This document shows positions 36,605 through 45,907 of a stretch of DNA of 64,000 bases, piece by piece (within the stretch, counting starts at the first letter, position 1; each line of letters begins with the position of its first letter). The notes under the pieces are model-generated. The model saw only the letters and a list, made by a program, of their open reading frames with translations. It did no database searches and had not been told where the DNA came from. Both the position numbers and the translations under genes were made by a program. This DNA is from UBA12481 sp942493265. GTDB taxonomy: Bacteria > Bacteroidota > Bacteroidia > Bacteroidales > UBA12481. The DNA is taken from positions 2,046,001-2,110,000 of the forward strand of contig OW818688.1 in the NCBI GenBank assembly GCA_942493265.1. Direction: 5' to 3'.

Positions 36605-38005
36605 ATGAATAATCAAAGGGCTTTGGTGAGGACTTTCGGGATCGGATATGTCATCATTTTTGTTGTGGCAAATATCATCGGATCAGGGGTCTATAAGAAG
36701 ATCGCTCCGATGGCCGCCGAACTCCACTCGGTGGAATGGATTCTCCTGGCCTGGGTGGCCGGGGGGATTATTACCCTGTTTGGTGCGCTGAGCAATGCCG
36801 AGGTGGCAGGATTGCTGGCCGATACGGGCGGGGATTTCGTCTATTTTAAAAAGATATATAACCGTTTTTTTGCCTTTTTGTACGGCTGGTCGCTGTTTAC
36901 GGTGATCCAAACCGCAACCATCGCCTCCCTCGCCTATGTGTTTACCCAATCGCTGAACAGTATCGTCCCCATTCCCCATGTTCTCGAATCCCTGGAGGGG
37001 TTTTCAATCGGCGGGGTGTTCATGCCCTTCCATGATTTCGGGATCAAGTTAACGGCAATCCTCCTGATTATGCTGCTTACATTGCTTAATATAAAGAGCT
37101 TGCGAAGCGGTGCAGGTACCAGCAAAATCATTTTACTGCTGGTTGCAGCGGGCCTTTTAACCATAGTCATTTTTGGCCTGACTGCCAATGTCGACCGGCC
37201 GGCAGTTGATGCCATCGCCGGCGGTTTAACTCATGGAACCGTTACCCTGTCGGCCTTTTTCACGGCCATGCTGGCAGCCTTCTGGGCCTATCAGGGATGG
37301 GCATCGGTCGGATTTATCGGAGGTGAGGTTAAAGATGCCAACCGGAATATCCCCCGGGGTATCGTGATCGGGGTTTTCGTTGTTATCGGCGTGTATCTGC
37401 TAGTCAATATTACTTATCTGAAACTTCTTACTGTTCCTCAGCTGGAGCAGATCCATGCGGCAGGCAATCAGATTGCTGCCGTGGAGGCAGTTCGTGTTTT
37501 CTGGGGTAAGGCGGGTGTTCTGTTTATTTCCACCCTGATCCTGATCACAACGCTGGGTTGTACCAATGCCAGCATCCTTACCGGAGCCCGGCCTACCTTT
37601 GCCATGGCGCGCGAAGGTCTGTTCTTTTCAGGCATTTCCAAGGTGAATAAAGCAAATGTTCCATCCAACTCGCTCCTGCTGCAGGGGATCTGGTCATCGG
37701 TACTGGTGCTTTCGGGGAGTTTCGATCAGCTGACCGATATGCTGATTTTTGCGGTATTCATTTTTTATGGCGCTACTTCTTTAGGGGTCATTATTTTACG
37801 CCACAGGATGCCCGATGCTCCCCGTCCCTATAAAGTATGGGGATACCCGGTAGTGCCGGTTTTCTACATCCTGTTCTGCATAGCACTGTTTGTTAATACA
37901 ATAGCTACGAAACCGCGCGAAGCTGCCATCGGATTGGTCCTGATATTGGCGGGTATACCGGTTTATCTGTGGCTGCAAAGGAGGCAGCCAAAAACGGTCA
38001 GCTAG
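36605..38005 (+). CDS. APC-superfamily amino acid permease
   Basis: 466 residues with about 12 membrane helices. The TM1 motif VVANIIGSGVYKKI is the helix-break signature of APC transporters that binds the amino-acid backbone. FWAYQGWASVGFIGGEVKDANRNIPRGI is the conserved TM6 region. It imports or exchanges amino acids or polyamines; the substrate is not clear. It converges with the fic gene at 38029. Confidence 0.9.
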   Translation: MNNQRALVRTFGIGYVIIFVVANIIGSGVYKKIAPMAAELHSVEWILLAWVAGGIITLFGALSNAEVAGLLADTGGDFVYFKKIYNRFFAFLYGWSLFTVIQTATIASLAYVFTQSLNSIVPIPHVLESLEGFSIGGVFMPFHDFGIKLTAILLIMLLTLLNIKSLRSGAGTSKIILLLVAAGLLTIVIFGLTANVDRPAVDAIAGGLTHGTVTLSAFFTAMLAAFWAYQGWASVGFIGGEVKDANRNIPRGIVIGVFVVIGVYLLVNITYLKLLTVPQLEQIHAAGNQIAAVEAVRVFWGKAGVLFISTLILITTLGCTNASILTGARPTFAMAREGLFFSGISKVNKANVPSNSLLLQGIWSSVLVLSGSFDQLTDMLIFAVFIFYGATSLGVIILRHRMPDAPRPYKVWGYPVVPVFYILFCIALFVNTIATKPREAAIGLVLILAGIPVYLWLQRRQPKTVS

Positions 38006-38028
38006 GAAACGGTAAAGTCAACCAATTT

Positions 38029-39069
38029 TCAGAAATAGGTATTTACTGCAAACTCGAATTGGCTGATAAAGATCTTTTTAAAAACGGAGATATTGTTTTG
38101 CTCATAGAATAGAAGCATGGCTTTTTTATATTCTATGGAATCGATGGTTCTGAATGAAATAGGGCAGTAATTGTTGCTCATTAATATTGCGTTGCTGATA
38201 ATTCTTGCAGTCCTTTTGTTCCCATCAGCAAAAGGCTGTATGTATGATATCAAAACCAATATAAGTAAAGCTTTTTCAAATACATCATCCTTATCGTTAA
38301 TTAGTTGACACATTTCCCGCAGAGCTTCTTCAATTTGAAAGGCATTATCCAAAGGTTGGTAGTTCGTTCCGGAAATACCTACTCTCCGTTGCCTGATATT
38401 TCGGCTGACTCCCAGATCCTTGATTAATATACTGTGGATATCTTCGATTCCGGATATGGTTATTGGGACCAGGTGAGCAGGTTCGTGGATGATAAAATCT
38501 AATGCTTCTTTATGGTTGAGCAGCATAACGGCATCGTCTTTTGTTTTGCCTGCAGCTGTTTCTTTTTCTTTCAATAATCGTTCTGTTTCCAGAAGAGAGT
38601 AAGTGTTCCCTTCAATTTGCGATGACTTCCAACTTAAGTCGATGGCCAATCTCTCTAATTCTTTCAAGTATTCCGATTCAGACAATTGACCTATATTGAT
38701 TTCATATTTATTTTGGAGACTTGCCAAAAAAACACGCTCTTGTTCTGTGAAGAGGTTAACCTTACTCAAAATCTCCCTGATCAGGGAGAAATTATAGGAT
38801 TTCCGGATTTCACGCTCATCAATCTCTTTTTCAAAATATTGGCCGGAATCAATCGGATATAGCAGGGTGTAGGCGGGGCTGATAATATATTTGGTGCCTT
38901 TTCCTGTTCCGATCGGCTCCAATAATTTTTCTGAAATGAGTCTGGTTAAAATTCTTTTTAAGGAAGCATAACTCATCTCCAGTTCCAGGCCCTGAAGAAT
39001 CTCTTTAGATGAGAGAGAAGGATTTTCCTTTATGTATTCGAGTACTTTCTGGCTATTTTCCGACTTCAT
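38029..39069 (-). CDS. Fic family protein, N-terminal winged helix, variant active site
   Basis: 346 residues. Residues 1-65 form a winged helix; the Fic domain is at about 110-330. The core motif reads QPFADGNKRTAR at 278-289, so the catalytic His of HPFxxGNxRxxR is replaced by Gln278 (codon CAG). The class II inhibitory motif SSQIEG (149-154) is intact. The anion-binding GNKR loop is kept, so nucleotide binding is plausible, but ordinary AMP transfer is doubtful. It may be a regulator or carry out a different reaction. Four evenly spaced AGCT boxes upstream point to autoregulation. Confidence 0.88.
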   Translation of the reverse strand: MKSENSQKVLEYIKENPSLSSKEILQGLELEMSYASLKRILTRLISEKLLEPIGTGKGTKYIISPAYTLLYPIDSGQYFEKEIDEREIRKSYNFSLIREILSKVNLFTEQERVFLASLQNKYEINIGQLSESEYLKELERLAIDLSWKSSQIEGNTYSLLETERLLKEKETAAGKTKDDAVMLLNHKEALDFIIHEPAHLVPITISGIEDIHSILIKDLGVSRNIRQRRVGISGTNYQPLDNAFQIEEALREMCQLINDKDDVFEKALLILVLISYIQPFADGNKRTARIISNAILMSNNYCPISFRTIDSIEYKKAMLLFYEQNNISVFKKIFISQFEFAVNTYF

Positions 39070-39092
39070 TTTCTAATCGCTTTGCATTTTGT

Positions 39093-39162
39093 AGCTCAAA
39101 TATACAACAATTCAAGCTCAATAAATGCAAAATTTGAGCTCTATTTAAGAGTCTGGTGAGCT
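39093..39162. promoter_or_regulatory. Four AGCT boxes at exact 22-base spacing upstream of fic
   Basis: AGCT cores begin at 39093, 39115, 39137 and 39159, an exact 22-base period. Flanks show that the first two are AGCTCAA and the last two are the reverse (TTGAGCT and GTGAGCT), giving two-fold symmetry about 39127. TCAAGCTCA (39112-39120) and TGAGCTTGA (39157-39165) are perfect inverse copies. The array fills the gap between the fic start and the stop of the upstream gene and covers the -7 box. I infer an operator for a multimeric regulator, most simply the Fic protein itself. Confidence 0.65.
39097..39104 (-). promoter_or_regulatory. -7 box of the second fic gene
   Basis: TATATTTG on the minus strand, a perfect TAnnTTTG match, 27 bases upstream of the start codon and overlapping the first AGCTCAA box. 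A TTTG lies 23 bases further upstream, slightly beyond the usual spacing. Confidence 0.55.
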
Positions 39163-39166
39163 TGAT

Positions 39167-40006
39167 TTATTTTTTTGTCGCTGCTATCACCCCCCTGAAA
39201 TAGCCAATCGATTCGGCAATTCCCATGAAAGGATCCTTCATGTCTTTTTCATGCTCCAAACTGCAAACCCCGGTAAAACCCACCTTTCTCAGCATCTTTA
39301 CGAAAGCCGGAATGTCAATCACACCCCTGCCGATTTCAAGTGAATAGCCCTGTTTGCTAGGCCCCGTTACATCTTTGATATGGATATCGAATACCCGTTT
39401 GGAGTATTTTTTAAGATCAGCCACCGGATCTTTGCCGTTTCGGGTATCATGCCCGATGTCCAGACACATTCCGATGCGCGGATCCAGATCCTTCACTTTC
39501 TCCCACACCACACCGGCATCCTGGTAAATATTCTGATCGGGCCCATGCAGATGAATCGCGTAATTATAGTCGTACTCTTTTACTTTTTTATCCACATACG
39601 GAAGCAGGTCGTAATTCGGAACCCCAACGATCAGCTTTACCCCAACCCTGCGTGCATATTCAAATGCGTTGTCAATCTCCCCTTCAGTTTTCATATAGAT
39701 GGGACCTACGGCATAGCCGGTTACCGCACTGGCTTTCAGTTTAGCCTGAAAAGCGGCGATCTCTGCATCAGTACTTTTTATTGGCAGATGAAAGTCTTTG
39801 ATGCACAGATAGTGAACATCAGTACGTTTTAAAACTTCCAGTGTTTTGTCGAGATCGAAATTCGCAAAAGTATAGCCTGCCATGCCGATCCTGAAGCTTT
39901 CACCGGTTTCGGGCGCCGGCTGCGGTCCCGGTTTTTCGGACTGCTGGGCATTCACCATACCGATAACCATCAGAGCGGAAAGCAGGAGCGTAAATCTTTT
40001 TTTCAT
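39167..40006 (-). CDS. Exported xylose-isomerase-like TIM-barrel protein
   Basis: 279 residues. The N-terminus MKKRFTLLLSALMVIGMVNAQ is a signal peptide, so the protein is probably periplasmic. The rest is a sugar phosphate isomerase/epimerase (AP endonuclease 2-like) barrel: GMAGYTFANFDLD, HLHGPDQ, GMCLDIGHDTRNG and DIHIKDVTGP carry candidate metal ligands. CSLEHEKD supplies the final Glu. It may isomerise or cleave a free sugar; exported members of the family are found in Bacteroidota carbohydrate metabolism. Divergent from the uvrA-like gene. Confidence 0.85.
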   Translation of the reverse strand: MKKRFTLLLSALMVIGMVNAQQSEKPGPQPAPETGESFRIGMAGYTFANFDLDKTLEVLKRTDVHYLCIKDFHLPIKSTDAEIAAFQAKLKASAVTGYAVGPIYMKTEGEIDNAFEYARRVGVKLIVGVPNYDLLPYVDKKVKEYDYNYAIHLHGPDQNIYQDAGVVWEKVKDLDPRIGMCLDIGHDTRNGKDPVADLKKYSKRVFDIHIKDVTGPSKQGYSLEIGRGVIDIPAFVKMLRKVGFTGVCSLEHEKDMKDPFMGIAESIGYFRGVIAATKK

Positions 40007-40046
40007 AGATTGATTTTTTGATAGTCAAAGTTACTAATTGCCGGCC

Positions 40047-40054
40047 TACATTTG
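40047..40054 (+). promoter_or_regulatory. -7 box of the uvrA-like operon
   Basis: TACATTTG matches TAnnTTTG. Transcription would begin near 40061, which rules out the TTG at 40018 as a start and supports ATG 40066 or 40072 with a very short leader. Confidence 0.5.
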
Positions 40055-40065
40055 TACACTTACAG

Positions 40066-43000
40066 ATGCCTATGCGAGAAATCATCATAGAAAATGCCCG
40101 GGAGAACAACCTGAAAAATGTTTCACTCCGGATACCCCATTATCAGCTGATTGCAGTAACAGGGGTGTCAGGCAGCGGTAAAACCAGTCTGGTTTATGAT
40201 GTTTTATGCGCCGAAGGTCAGCGCCTTTTTTACGAGAATTTCATCGGGGGCCGGAATTTTCAGGCAAAACCATCGCCCCCGAAAGCCTCCGCTATTGAGG
40301 GTTTATTTCCGGTCATTGCCATCGATCAGAACCATGTGGTCCGTAATCCGCGTTCTACCGTGGGTACGCTTACCGAGTTGTACGACCTGCTCCGGTTGCT
40401 GTTCGCCCGACTGGGGAAATCAGATATCCCTGATCTTCATCTGAACCGTAGCCTCTTCTCGTTCAATCTCCCCGAAGGATATTGCCTTGTTTGCAAGGGA
40501 TTGGGCGTTCAGGACCATATCGATCCCGCCCTGCTCATTGCCGACGATTCGAAAACCATCCGTGAGGGAGCATTCGTCCTGACCACCCCAACACCTTATA
40601 TCATTTACTCACAGGTGACCATGACCGTGCTGGATGAGGTTTGCCGGGCAGAGGGATTCAATATTGATACCCCCTGGCGGGATCTCACTGCAGATCAGCA
40701 AAATGTGGTTCTCAACGGCTCTTCAAAAATCAAGGTTTTATTCGGGAAACATCCGCTGGAGTCGAGGCTTACCTGGACCGGAATCACCGCAAAGCCGCGC
40801 GAGGAGGATTATTACAAGGGAATCCTTCCGGTAATGGAAGATATCCTTCGCCGCGACCGGAACCCGAATATCATGCGGTTTGCCCGCTCACAAACCTGTA
40901 CGCAATGCGGAGGAAAAAGGCTGAATGAACAAGCCCTATCAGTGAAGCTGTGGAATCGCGACATTTCAGATTTTTCCGCCCTGAGCATCAAGCAGATCCA
41001 CTCGTTTTTTAGTGAACTAACCACCTCCGGAACCGATTCAGCGGTGTTGGAACCGGTTCGTGATGCCATACTCCGGCGTACCGCCCTGCTGATTAAACTC
41101 GGAACCGGACACCTTTCCCTGGATCGGGAATCCCCTTCCCTCAGCACCGGCGAAGCCCAGCGTATCCGCCTGGCCAATCAGGCTGCCAGCGGTTTGCGGA
41201 ATGTGCTGTATATTCTGGATGAACCCAGCGTCGGACTTCACCCTTCAGAGCACCGTAACCTGCTCGATGTGATGCGCTCACTGGTAAATAACGGCAATAC
41301 GGTGTTGCTGGTCGATCATGATGAGCAGAGTATCCGCGAGGCGGACTGGATTATCGATATCGGTCCGGGGGCTGGCATGGAGGGGGGGAGGGTGGTGTAT
41401 AACGGGAGGGGGGAAGAGTTTTTTCAACGGGAGAATTGGGAGAGTGTGACGTGGAGGAGCATGGTGAAAAGGGTTACGGAAGTTAAGGAGGTTAAGGGAG
41501 TTGAGGGGGTGATGTTTCGGGTGGAGGGGGCTGGGAGGAATAATTTGAGGGATATTTCACCGGGTTTTTTGGTGAATGCATTGAATGTGATTACGGGCGT
41601 TTCGGGGAGCGGGAAAACCAGTCTGGTGAATTTTATGCTCGAAAAAACCCTCCCGGAGAAGTTGGGGGGTACCGGGGTTTTCAAAAAGGTTATCCATATA
41701 GATGCTTCACCAATCGGACGTACCCCGAAAAGCAATCCCGCAACCTACACGGGTTTATCGGATCAGGTGCGCGACCTGCTGGCTTCTTTACCGGAATCCC
41801 ATCTGAAAGGTTATAAAAAAGGGCAGTTTTCATTTGTGGTGAAGGGCGGCCGGTGCGAGAGCTGCGGAGGAGCCGGCATCCGGCAAATCGGCATGCATTT
41901 TCTCGGAAATGTGGATGTGGTTTGCGATGTGTGTGAGGGCAAGCGCTTTACAGATGAAACTCTGGAAATAAAATACCGCGGTCTGAATATCTTCAATATT
42001 CTCGAACTTACTGTGGATGAGGCCCACCAGTTTTTTGAGGGGCAGAAAAAAATTACGGCGATCACCGGAATCCTGTCGGAACTGGGATTGGGTTACCTGA
42101 AACTCGGACAACCCTCTACCACCCTTTCAGGCGGTGAGGCGCAGCGTGTGAAACTGGCGACTGAACTTTCCCGGTCAACAAACGGGGCAACCCTTTATAT
42201 TCTTGATGAGCCAACCACCGGCTTGCATATGGCCGATGTTGATATCCTGTTAAAGGCTTTAAAAGCACTCATCGCCAAAGGACATACCCTCCTGTGCATT
42301 GAACACGATCCCGCCTTTATTTTGGAGGCCGGCTGGATGGTTGACCTCGGACCGGGCAGCGCCGCTGAAGGGGGAACAGTTGTTGCTGAAGGTTTTGTGA
42401 ATGATTTGATTGATCACCCGGAATCGCTTACTGCATCGGAACTCCGGAAGTTTTTATCACGCGATGCCTCCGTCAGCAGAACAACTGATCTTCCCTGCAG
42501 CCCGGAAACCGTTGAAGCGCCCATCCGGCTGATGGGTGTGGAAACCAATAATCTGAAAAATATTGATGTTTCATTTCCGGTGGATGCCATTACCGCCGCG
42601 ACCGGAGTTTCAGGCTGCGGTAAATCTTCCCTGGTATACGGAACGCTTTATGCCGAGAGCCAGCGGAGATTCCTCGAAGGCATGTCGTCACAGGTAAGGC
42701 AATTCTCGGTAAAAGCCGGGACCCCTATTTTACGGGAGAGCCGCGGATTGGTTCCCGCAATTTCATTGCAGAAAAAAAATCCGGTCAAAAATCCACGCTC
42801 CACCCTGGCAACCTATACGGGGTTGTATGATCTGTACCGGCTCCTGTTCAGCCGCCTGGCAAAGTCGGCACGCAACGATCATCGCCCCCTTTCCACCGCG
42901 TTTTCCTTTAACGGTGAGGAAGGCGCCTGTCCGGTTTGCAAGGGCCTCGGCACCCTTACCGTGTGCGATGCGGATAAATTGGTTACCCACCCCGGAAAAC

Positions 43001-44856
43001 CTTTGATCGCCGGAGCCCTGGATGGCAGCAAAACCGGTCGGTTTTACGGGGATCCATACGGACAATATGTCGCAGCCTTACTCACGGCCGCAAATTCAAA
43101 AGGGATCGATTTTTCGGTTCCCTATAAAGATCTGGATGTCGGCGCCAAAGAGATGGGATTGAACGGTTGCGGGGAGGAGATGTTCAACGTTGACTGGAAA
43201 TACAAACGCGGCGCTCATGAAGGGGTGCACGAGTTAAAAACAGTTTGGCCCGGATTTTTGCAATTAGTTGAATCAGAATATGTTAGAAAGCATGCCGATT
43301 CAAGGGGCGAAGCCATGCTCCCCCTGATGAAAAACATAGCGTGCTCTCATTGCCACGGATTTCGACTGAAACCGGAAATTCTTCAATATCACATTAATGG
43401 GGTGCATATTGGTGAGGTTACCGCCTGGTCGGCGGAGGAGGCCTCGGGATGGTTTGCGGATTATTTTACCGGTACTTTTGAATCGGAGCAGGAGAAACAG
43501 GTTGCCCGGGCCTTTCAGGAGAACATTACCTCACGGCTTGAGGCACTGCTGAAAGCCGGACTGGGCTATATTTCAACCGGCAGGATTGTGGGAACCCTGT
43601 CGGGCGGCGAGTTTCAACGATTGCAGCTGGCCGGTCTCGTACGCGCACCTCTCACCGGTGTGGCCTATATCCTTGATGAGCCATCATTCGGACTGCATCC
43701 GAAGGATGTTCTCAAAATCAGCGATTTGATCCTGGATTTGAACCGGCACGGTAATACCATTGTCATGGTGGAACATTCACCATTGCTCCTTGAGCGTGCG
43801 GATTATATCATTGAACTCGGACCCGGTTCGGGTGCCGGGGGGGGAGAGGTTGTGTACGCGGGAAGGAATGGAGAGATGCTGAAGCAGGAACCCAATCAGA
43901 CCGCCCGCGTCAGCCCGGCAAAGATGCAGCGGGCAGGCGGGGGACTCAGAATAACAATAGCCTACGCCAATAACTTGCAAAACATTGATGTGAAGTTTCA
44001 TTCGGGCATGCTCAACGTGATAACCGGGGTGAGCGGAAGCGGAAAAACCAGTTTGCTTGATAAGGTGATTTTCGAAAGCTATTCTTCATCGAAACCATCC
44101 GGGTGCGAAAATATCTCAGGCTTCGAAAATTTCACCGGCCTGATCTATATCGAACAACCCCTTCCCGGGAAAGGCCATACAGCAACCATTGGCAGTATGC
44201 TCGGACTCTCGGAGGTGATTGCTTCGATTTTTGCGGGTTCACCTCAGGGTAAATCCGGCGGATTCAAATCCGCCCATTTTATAAATGGCTCACGCGAAGG
44301 ACGTTGTGCTACCTGCGAGGGCACCGGAGTGAATGAGGTGAGCATGGATTTTTTCAATAATGTGATTACCCCCTGCGAACGCTGCGGAGGTAGCGGATTC
44401 AGCGATGAGGTGCTGGAGATTCTCGTGGAGGGCAAATCCATTTACGATGCCCTGCAAATACCTTTTGCTGATTTATCGGGATTTATAGAAGGCCGTCACC
44501 CTGGGAAATCAAAAGTACCGGTGAAATCCATTTTGGAACTGATCGATAAAACAGGACTCGGTCACCTGAACGGCGGCCGGGCCCTGAAAACATTATCAAC
44601 CGGAGAATTGCAGCGCTTGAAGCTGGTTTCCGGATTGTCAGTGAAAACCGGAAACAATACCCTGATACTGCTCGATGAACCCACCGGCGGATTGCATCCG
44701 ATGGATATAGTTCAGCTGCTGAGCCTTTTCCTGGGGCTAATTGATTCCGGAAATACCATTATTTGCGTAACACATGAGCCCATGCTAATCGAAGCAGCAT
44801 CCGCAATCATTGAACTGGGTCCGGGTGGCGGGTCGCAGGGTGGACGTAATATTTAG
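40066..44856 (+). CDS. Double-length UvrA-like ABC ATPase (four cassettes)
   Basis: 1596 residues from ATG 40066 (ATG 40072 is equally possible), compared with about 940 in UvrA. It is two UvrA-like units in tandem. Walker A motifs (GVSGSGKT or GVSGCGKS) lie near residues 33, 510, 846 and 1321; ABC signatures near 358, 686, 1177 and 1509; DEPs Walker B near 384, 714, 1204 and 1537. Each unit has both zinc-module Cys pairs (CLVCKGLG/CTQCGGKR and CESCGGAG/CDVCEGKR, repeated in unit 2). After the first Walker A the chain passes from LLFARLGK to the zinc module in about 20 residues, so the UvrB-binding domain is absent, as in UvrA2-type proteins. Likely binds damaged or drug-bound DNA without classical excision repair. 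Confidence 0.9.
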   Translation: MPMREIIIENARENNLKNVSLRIPHYQLIAVTGVSGSGKTSLVYDVLCAEGQRLFYENFIGGRNFQAKPSPPKASAIEGLFPVIAIDQNHVVRNPRSTVGTLTELYDLLRLLFARLGKSDIPDLHLNRSLFSFNLPEGYCLVCKGLGVQDHIDPALLIADDSKTIREGAFVLTTPTPYIIYSQVTMTVLDEVCRAEGFNIDTPWRDLTADQQNVVLNGSSKIKVLFGKHPLESRLTWTGITAKPREEDYYKGILPVMEDILRRDRNPNIMRFARSQTCTQCGGKRLNEQALSVKLWNRDISDFSALSIKQIHSFFSELTTSGTDSAVLEPVRDAILRRTALLIKLGTGHLSLDRESPSLSTGEAQRIRLANQAASGLRNVLYILDEPSVGLHPSEHRNLLDVMRSLVNNGNTVLLVDHDEQSIREADWIIDIGPGAGMEGGRVVYNGRGEEFFQRENWESVTWRSMVKRVTEVKEVKGVEGVMFRVEGAGRNNLRDISPGFLVNALNVITGVSGSGKTSLVNFMLEKTLPEKLGGTGVFKKVIHIDASPIGRTPKSNPATYTGLSDQVRDLLASLPESHLKGYKKGQFSFVVKGGRCESCGGAGIRQIGMHFLGNVDVVCDVCEGKRFTDETLEIKYRGLNIFNILELTVDEAHQFFEGQKKITAITGILSELGLGYLKLGQPSTTLSGGEAQRVKLATELSRSTNGATLYILDEPTTGLHMADVDILLKALKALIAKGHTLLCIEHDPAFILEAGWMVDLGPGSAAEGGTVVAEGFVNDLIDHPESLTASELRKFLSRDASVSRTTDLPCSPETVEAPIRLMGVETNNLKNIDVSFPVDAITAATGVSGCGKSSLVYGTLYAESQRRFLEGMSSQVRQFSVKAGTPILRESRGLVPAISLQKKNPVKNPRSTLATYTGLYDLYRLLFSRLAKSARNDHRPLSTAFSFNGEEGACPVCKGLGTLTVCDADKLVTHPGKPLIAGALDGSKTGRFYGDPYGQYVAALLTAANSKGIDFSVPYKDLDVGAKEMGLNGCGEEMFNVDWKYKRGAHEGVHELKTVWPGFLQLVESEYVRKHADSRGEAMLPLMKNIACSHCHGFRLKPEILQYHINGVHIGEVTAWSAEEASGWFADYFTGTFESEQEKQVARAFQENITSRLEALLKAGLGYISTGRIVGTLSGGEFQRLQLAGLVRAPLTGVAYILDEPSFGLHPKDVLKISDLILDLNRHGNTIVMVEHSPLLLERADYIIELGPGSGAGGGEVVYAGRNGEMLKQEPNQTARVSPAKMQRAGGGLRITIAYANNLQNIDVKFHSGMLNVITGVSGSGKTSLLDKVIFESYSSSKPSGCENISGFENFTGLIYIEQPLPGKGHTATIGSMLGLSEVIASIFAGSPQGKSGGFKSAHFINGSREGRCATCEGTGVNEVSMDFFNNVITPCERCGGSGFSDEVLEILVEGKSIYDALQIPFADLSGFIEGRHPGKSKVPVKSILELIDKTGLGHLNGGRALKTLSTGELQRLKLVSGLSVKTGNNTLILLDEPTGGLHPMDIVQLLSLFLGLIDSGNTIICVTHEPMLIEAASAIIELGPGGGSQGGRNI

Positions 44857-44881
44857 TATAATTGTCTAAAACATTTTTTCC

Positions 44882-45907
44882 ATGACAGATCTTCGCAGTG
44901 ATACGGTAACGCGTCCGACTATCGGGATGCTTGAAGCCATGTTTTCGGCTAAAGTTGGTGATGATGTGTTTCGGGATGATCCCACGGTAAATGCCCTGGA
45001 GGAGAAAGCTGCCCGGTTGTTTGGGATGGAATCAGCAATTTTTTGCCCGTCCGGCACCATGACCAACCAGATTGCCATCAATGTGCATACCCATCCGGGT
45101 GATGAAGTGATATGCCATAAACATTCACATGTTTATTATTATGAAGGCGGCGGCATGATGCGGAACTCGGGGGTTTCACCCTGCCTGCTGGAGGGTGACC
45201 GGGGATTGATCAGCGCTGACGACGTTTCACGCAGCATTAATAATCCGGAGGATGTTCACCGGCCGCTCACCCGGCTGGTGGAAGTGGAAAATACCATGAA
45301 TAAGGGCGGCGGAGCTTGTTATCCGTATGTCGACCTGCTGGAGATCCGGGCAGTTTGCGATGCGGCCAATCTCCGTTTGCACCTGGATGGTGCCCGGCTG
45401 TTCAATGCCATGGTTGCCACCGGAACCCGGCCTGAGGATTATGGCGCCATTTTCGATTCCATTTCCATATGCCTGTCGAAAGGTCTGGGTGCGCCGGTTG
45501 GTTCATTGCTGCTCGGGAGCCGCGATTTCATCCATCAGGCACGGAGGGTGAGGAAAGTATTCGGAGGCGGCATGCGTCAGGCCGGATACCTTGCCGCAGC
45601 GGGTATCTATGCGCTGGATAATAACATTGACCGGCTACAGGAAGATCACCGTAGGGCCTTATACCTCAGCGAAGTGCTGGACGGATTGTCATTTGTGGAA
45701 AATGTGCTTCCGGTGGAAACCAATATCCTGATCTTTACCCTGACCAGCCGTTATACGGAAAAGGATTTTATTGCCGCCCTGAAGCAGAACGATATTTTGG
45801 CCAGTGCAATGGGGTCGCAAACTATCCGTTTCGTGACACACCTGGATTTTACTGATGAAATGGTTGGCCGGGTGGAGGAGGTGCTGAGAAAGCTCAGCGC
45901 GGTTTAA
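44882..45907 (+). CDS. ltaE: Low-specificity L-threonine aldolase
   Basis: 341 residues, a normal length. PLP enzyme that splits L-threonine/allo-threonine to glycine and acetaldehyde. The N-terminus DLRSDTVTRPT and the GDDVFRDDPTVNALEE segment are family signatures; HLDGARLFNA provides the Asp and Arg of the cofactor site; SICLSKGLGAPVGS carries the PLP lysine. It begins 25 bases after the uvrA-like gene, so it is probably in the same transcript. Confidence 0.95.
   Translation: MTDLRSDTVTRPTIGMLEAMFSAKVGDDVFRDDPTVNALEEKAARLFGMESAIFCPSGTMTNQIAINVHTHPGDEVICHKHSHVYYYEGGGMMRNSGVSPCLLEGDRGLISADDVSRSINNPEDVHRPLTRLVEVENTMNKGGGACYPYVDLLEIRAVCDAANLRLHLDGARLFNAMVATGTRPEDYGAIFDSISICLSKGLGAPVGSLLLGSRDFIHQARRVRKVFGGGMRQAGYLAAAGIYALDNNIDRLQEDHRRALYLSEVLDGLSFVENVLPVETNILIFTLTSRYTEKDFIAALKQNDILASAMGSQTIRFVTHLDFTDEMVGRVEEVLRKLSAV

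Noticed and set aside
40018..40065. N-terminal extension of the UvrA-like protein from TTG 40018
   Set aside because: The -7 box at 40047-40054 would start transcription downstream of it, and UvrA proteins begin near MREIIIENAR.
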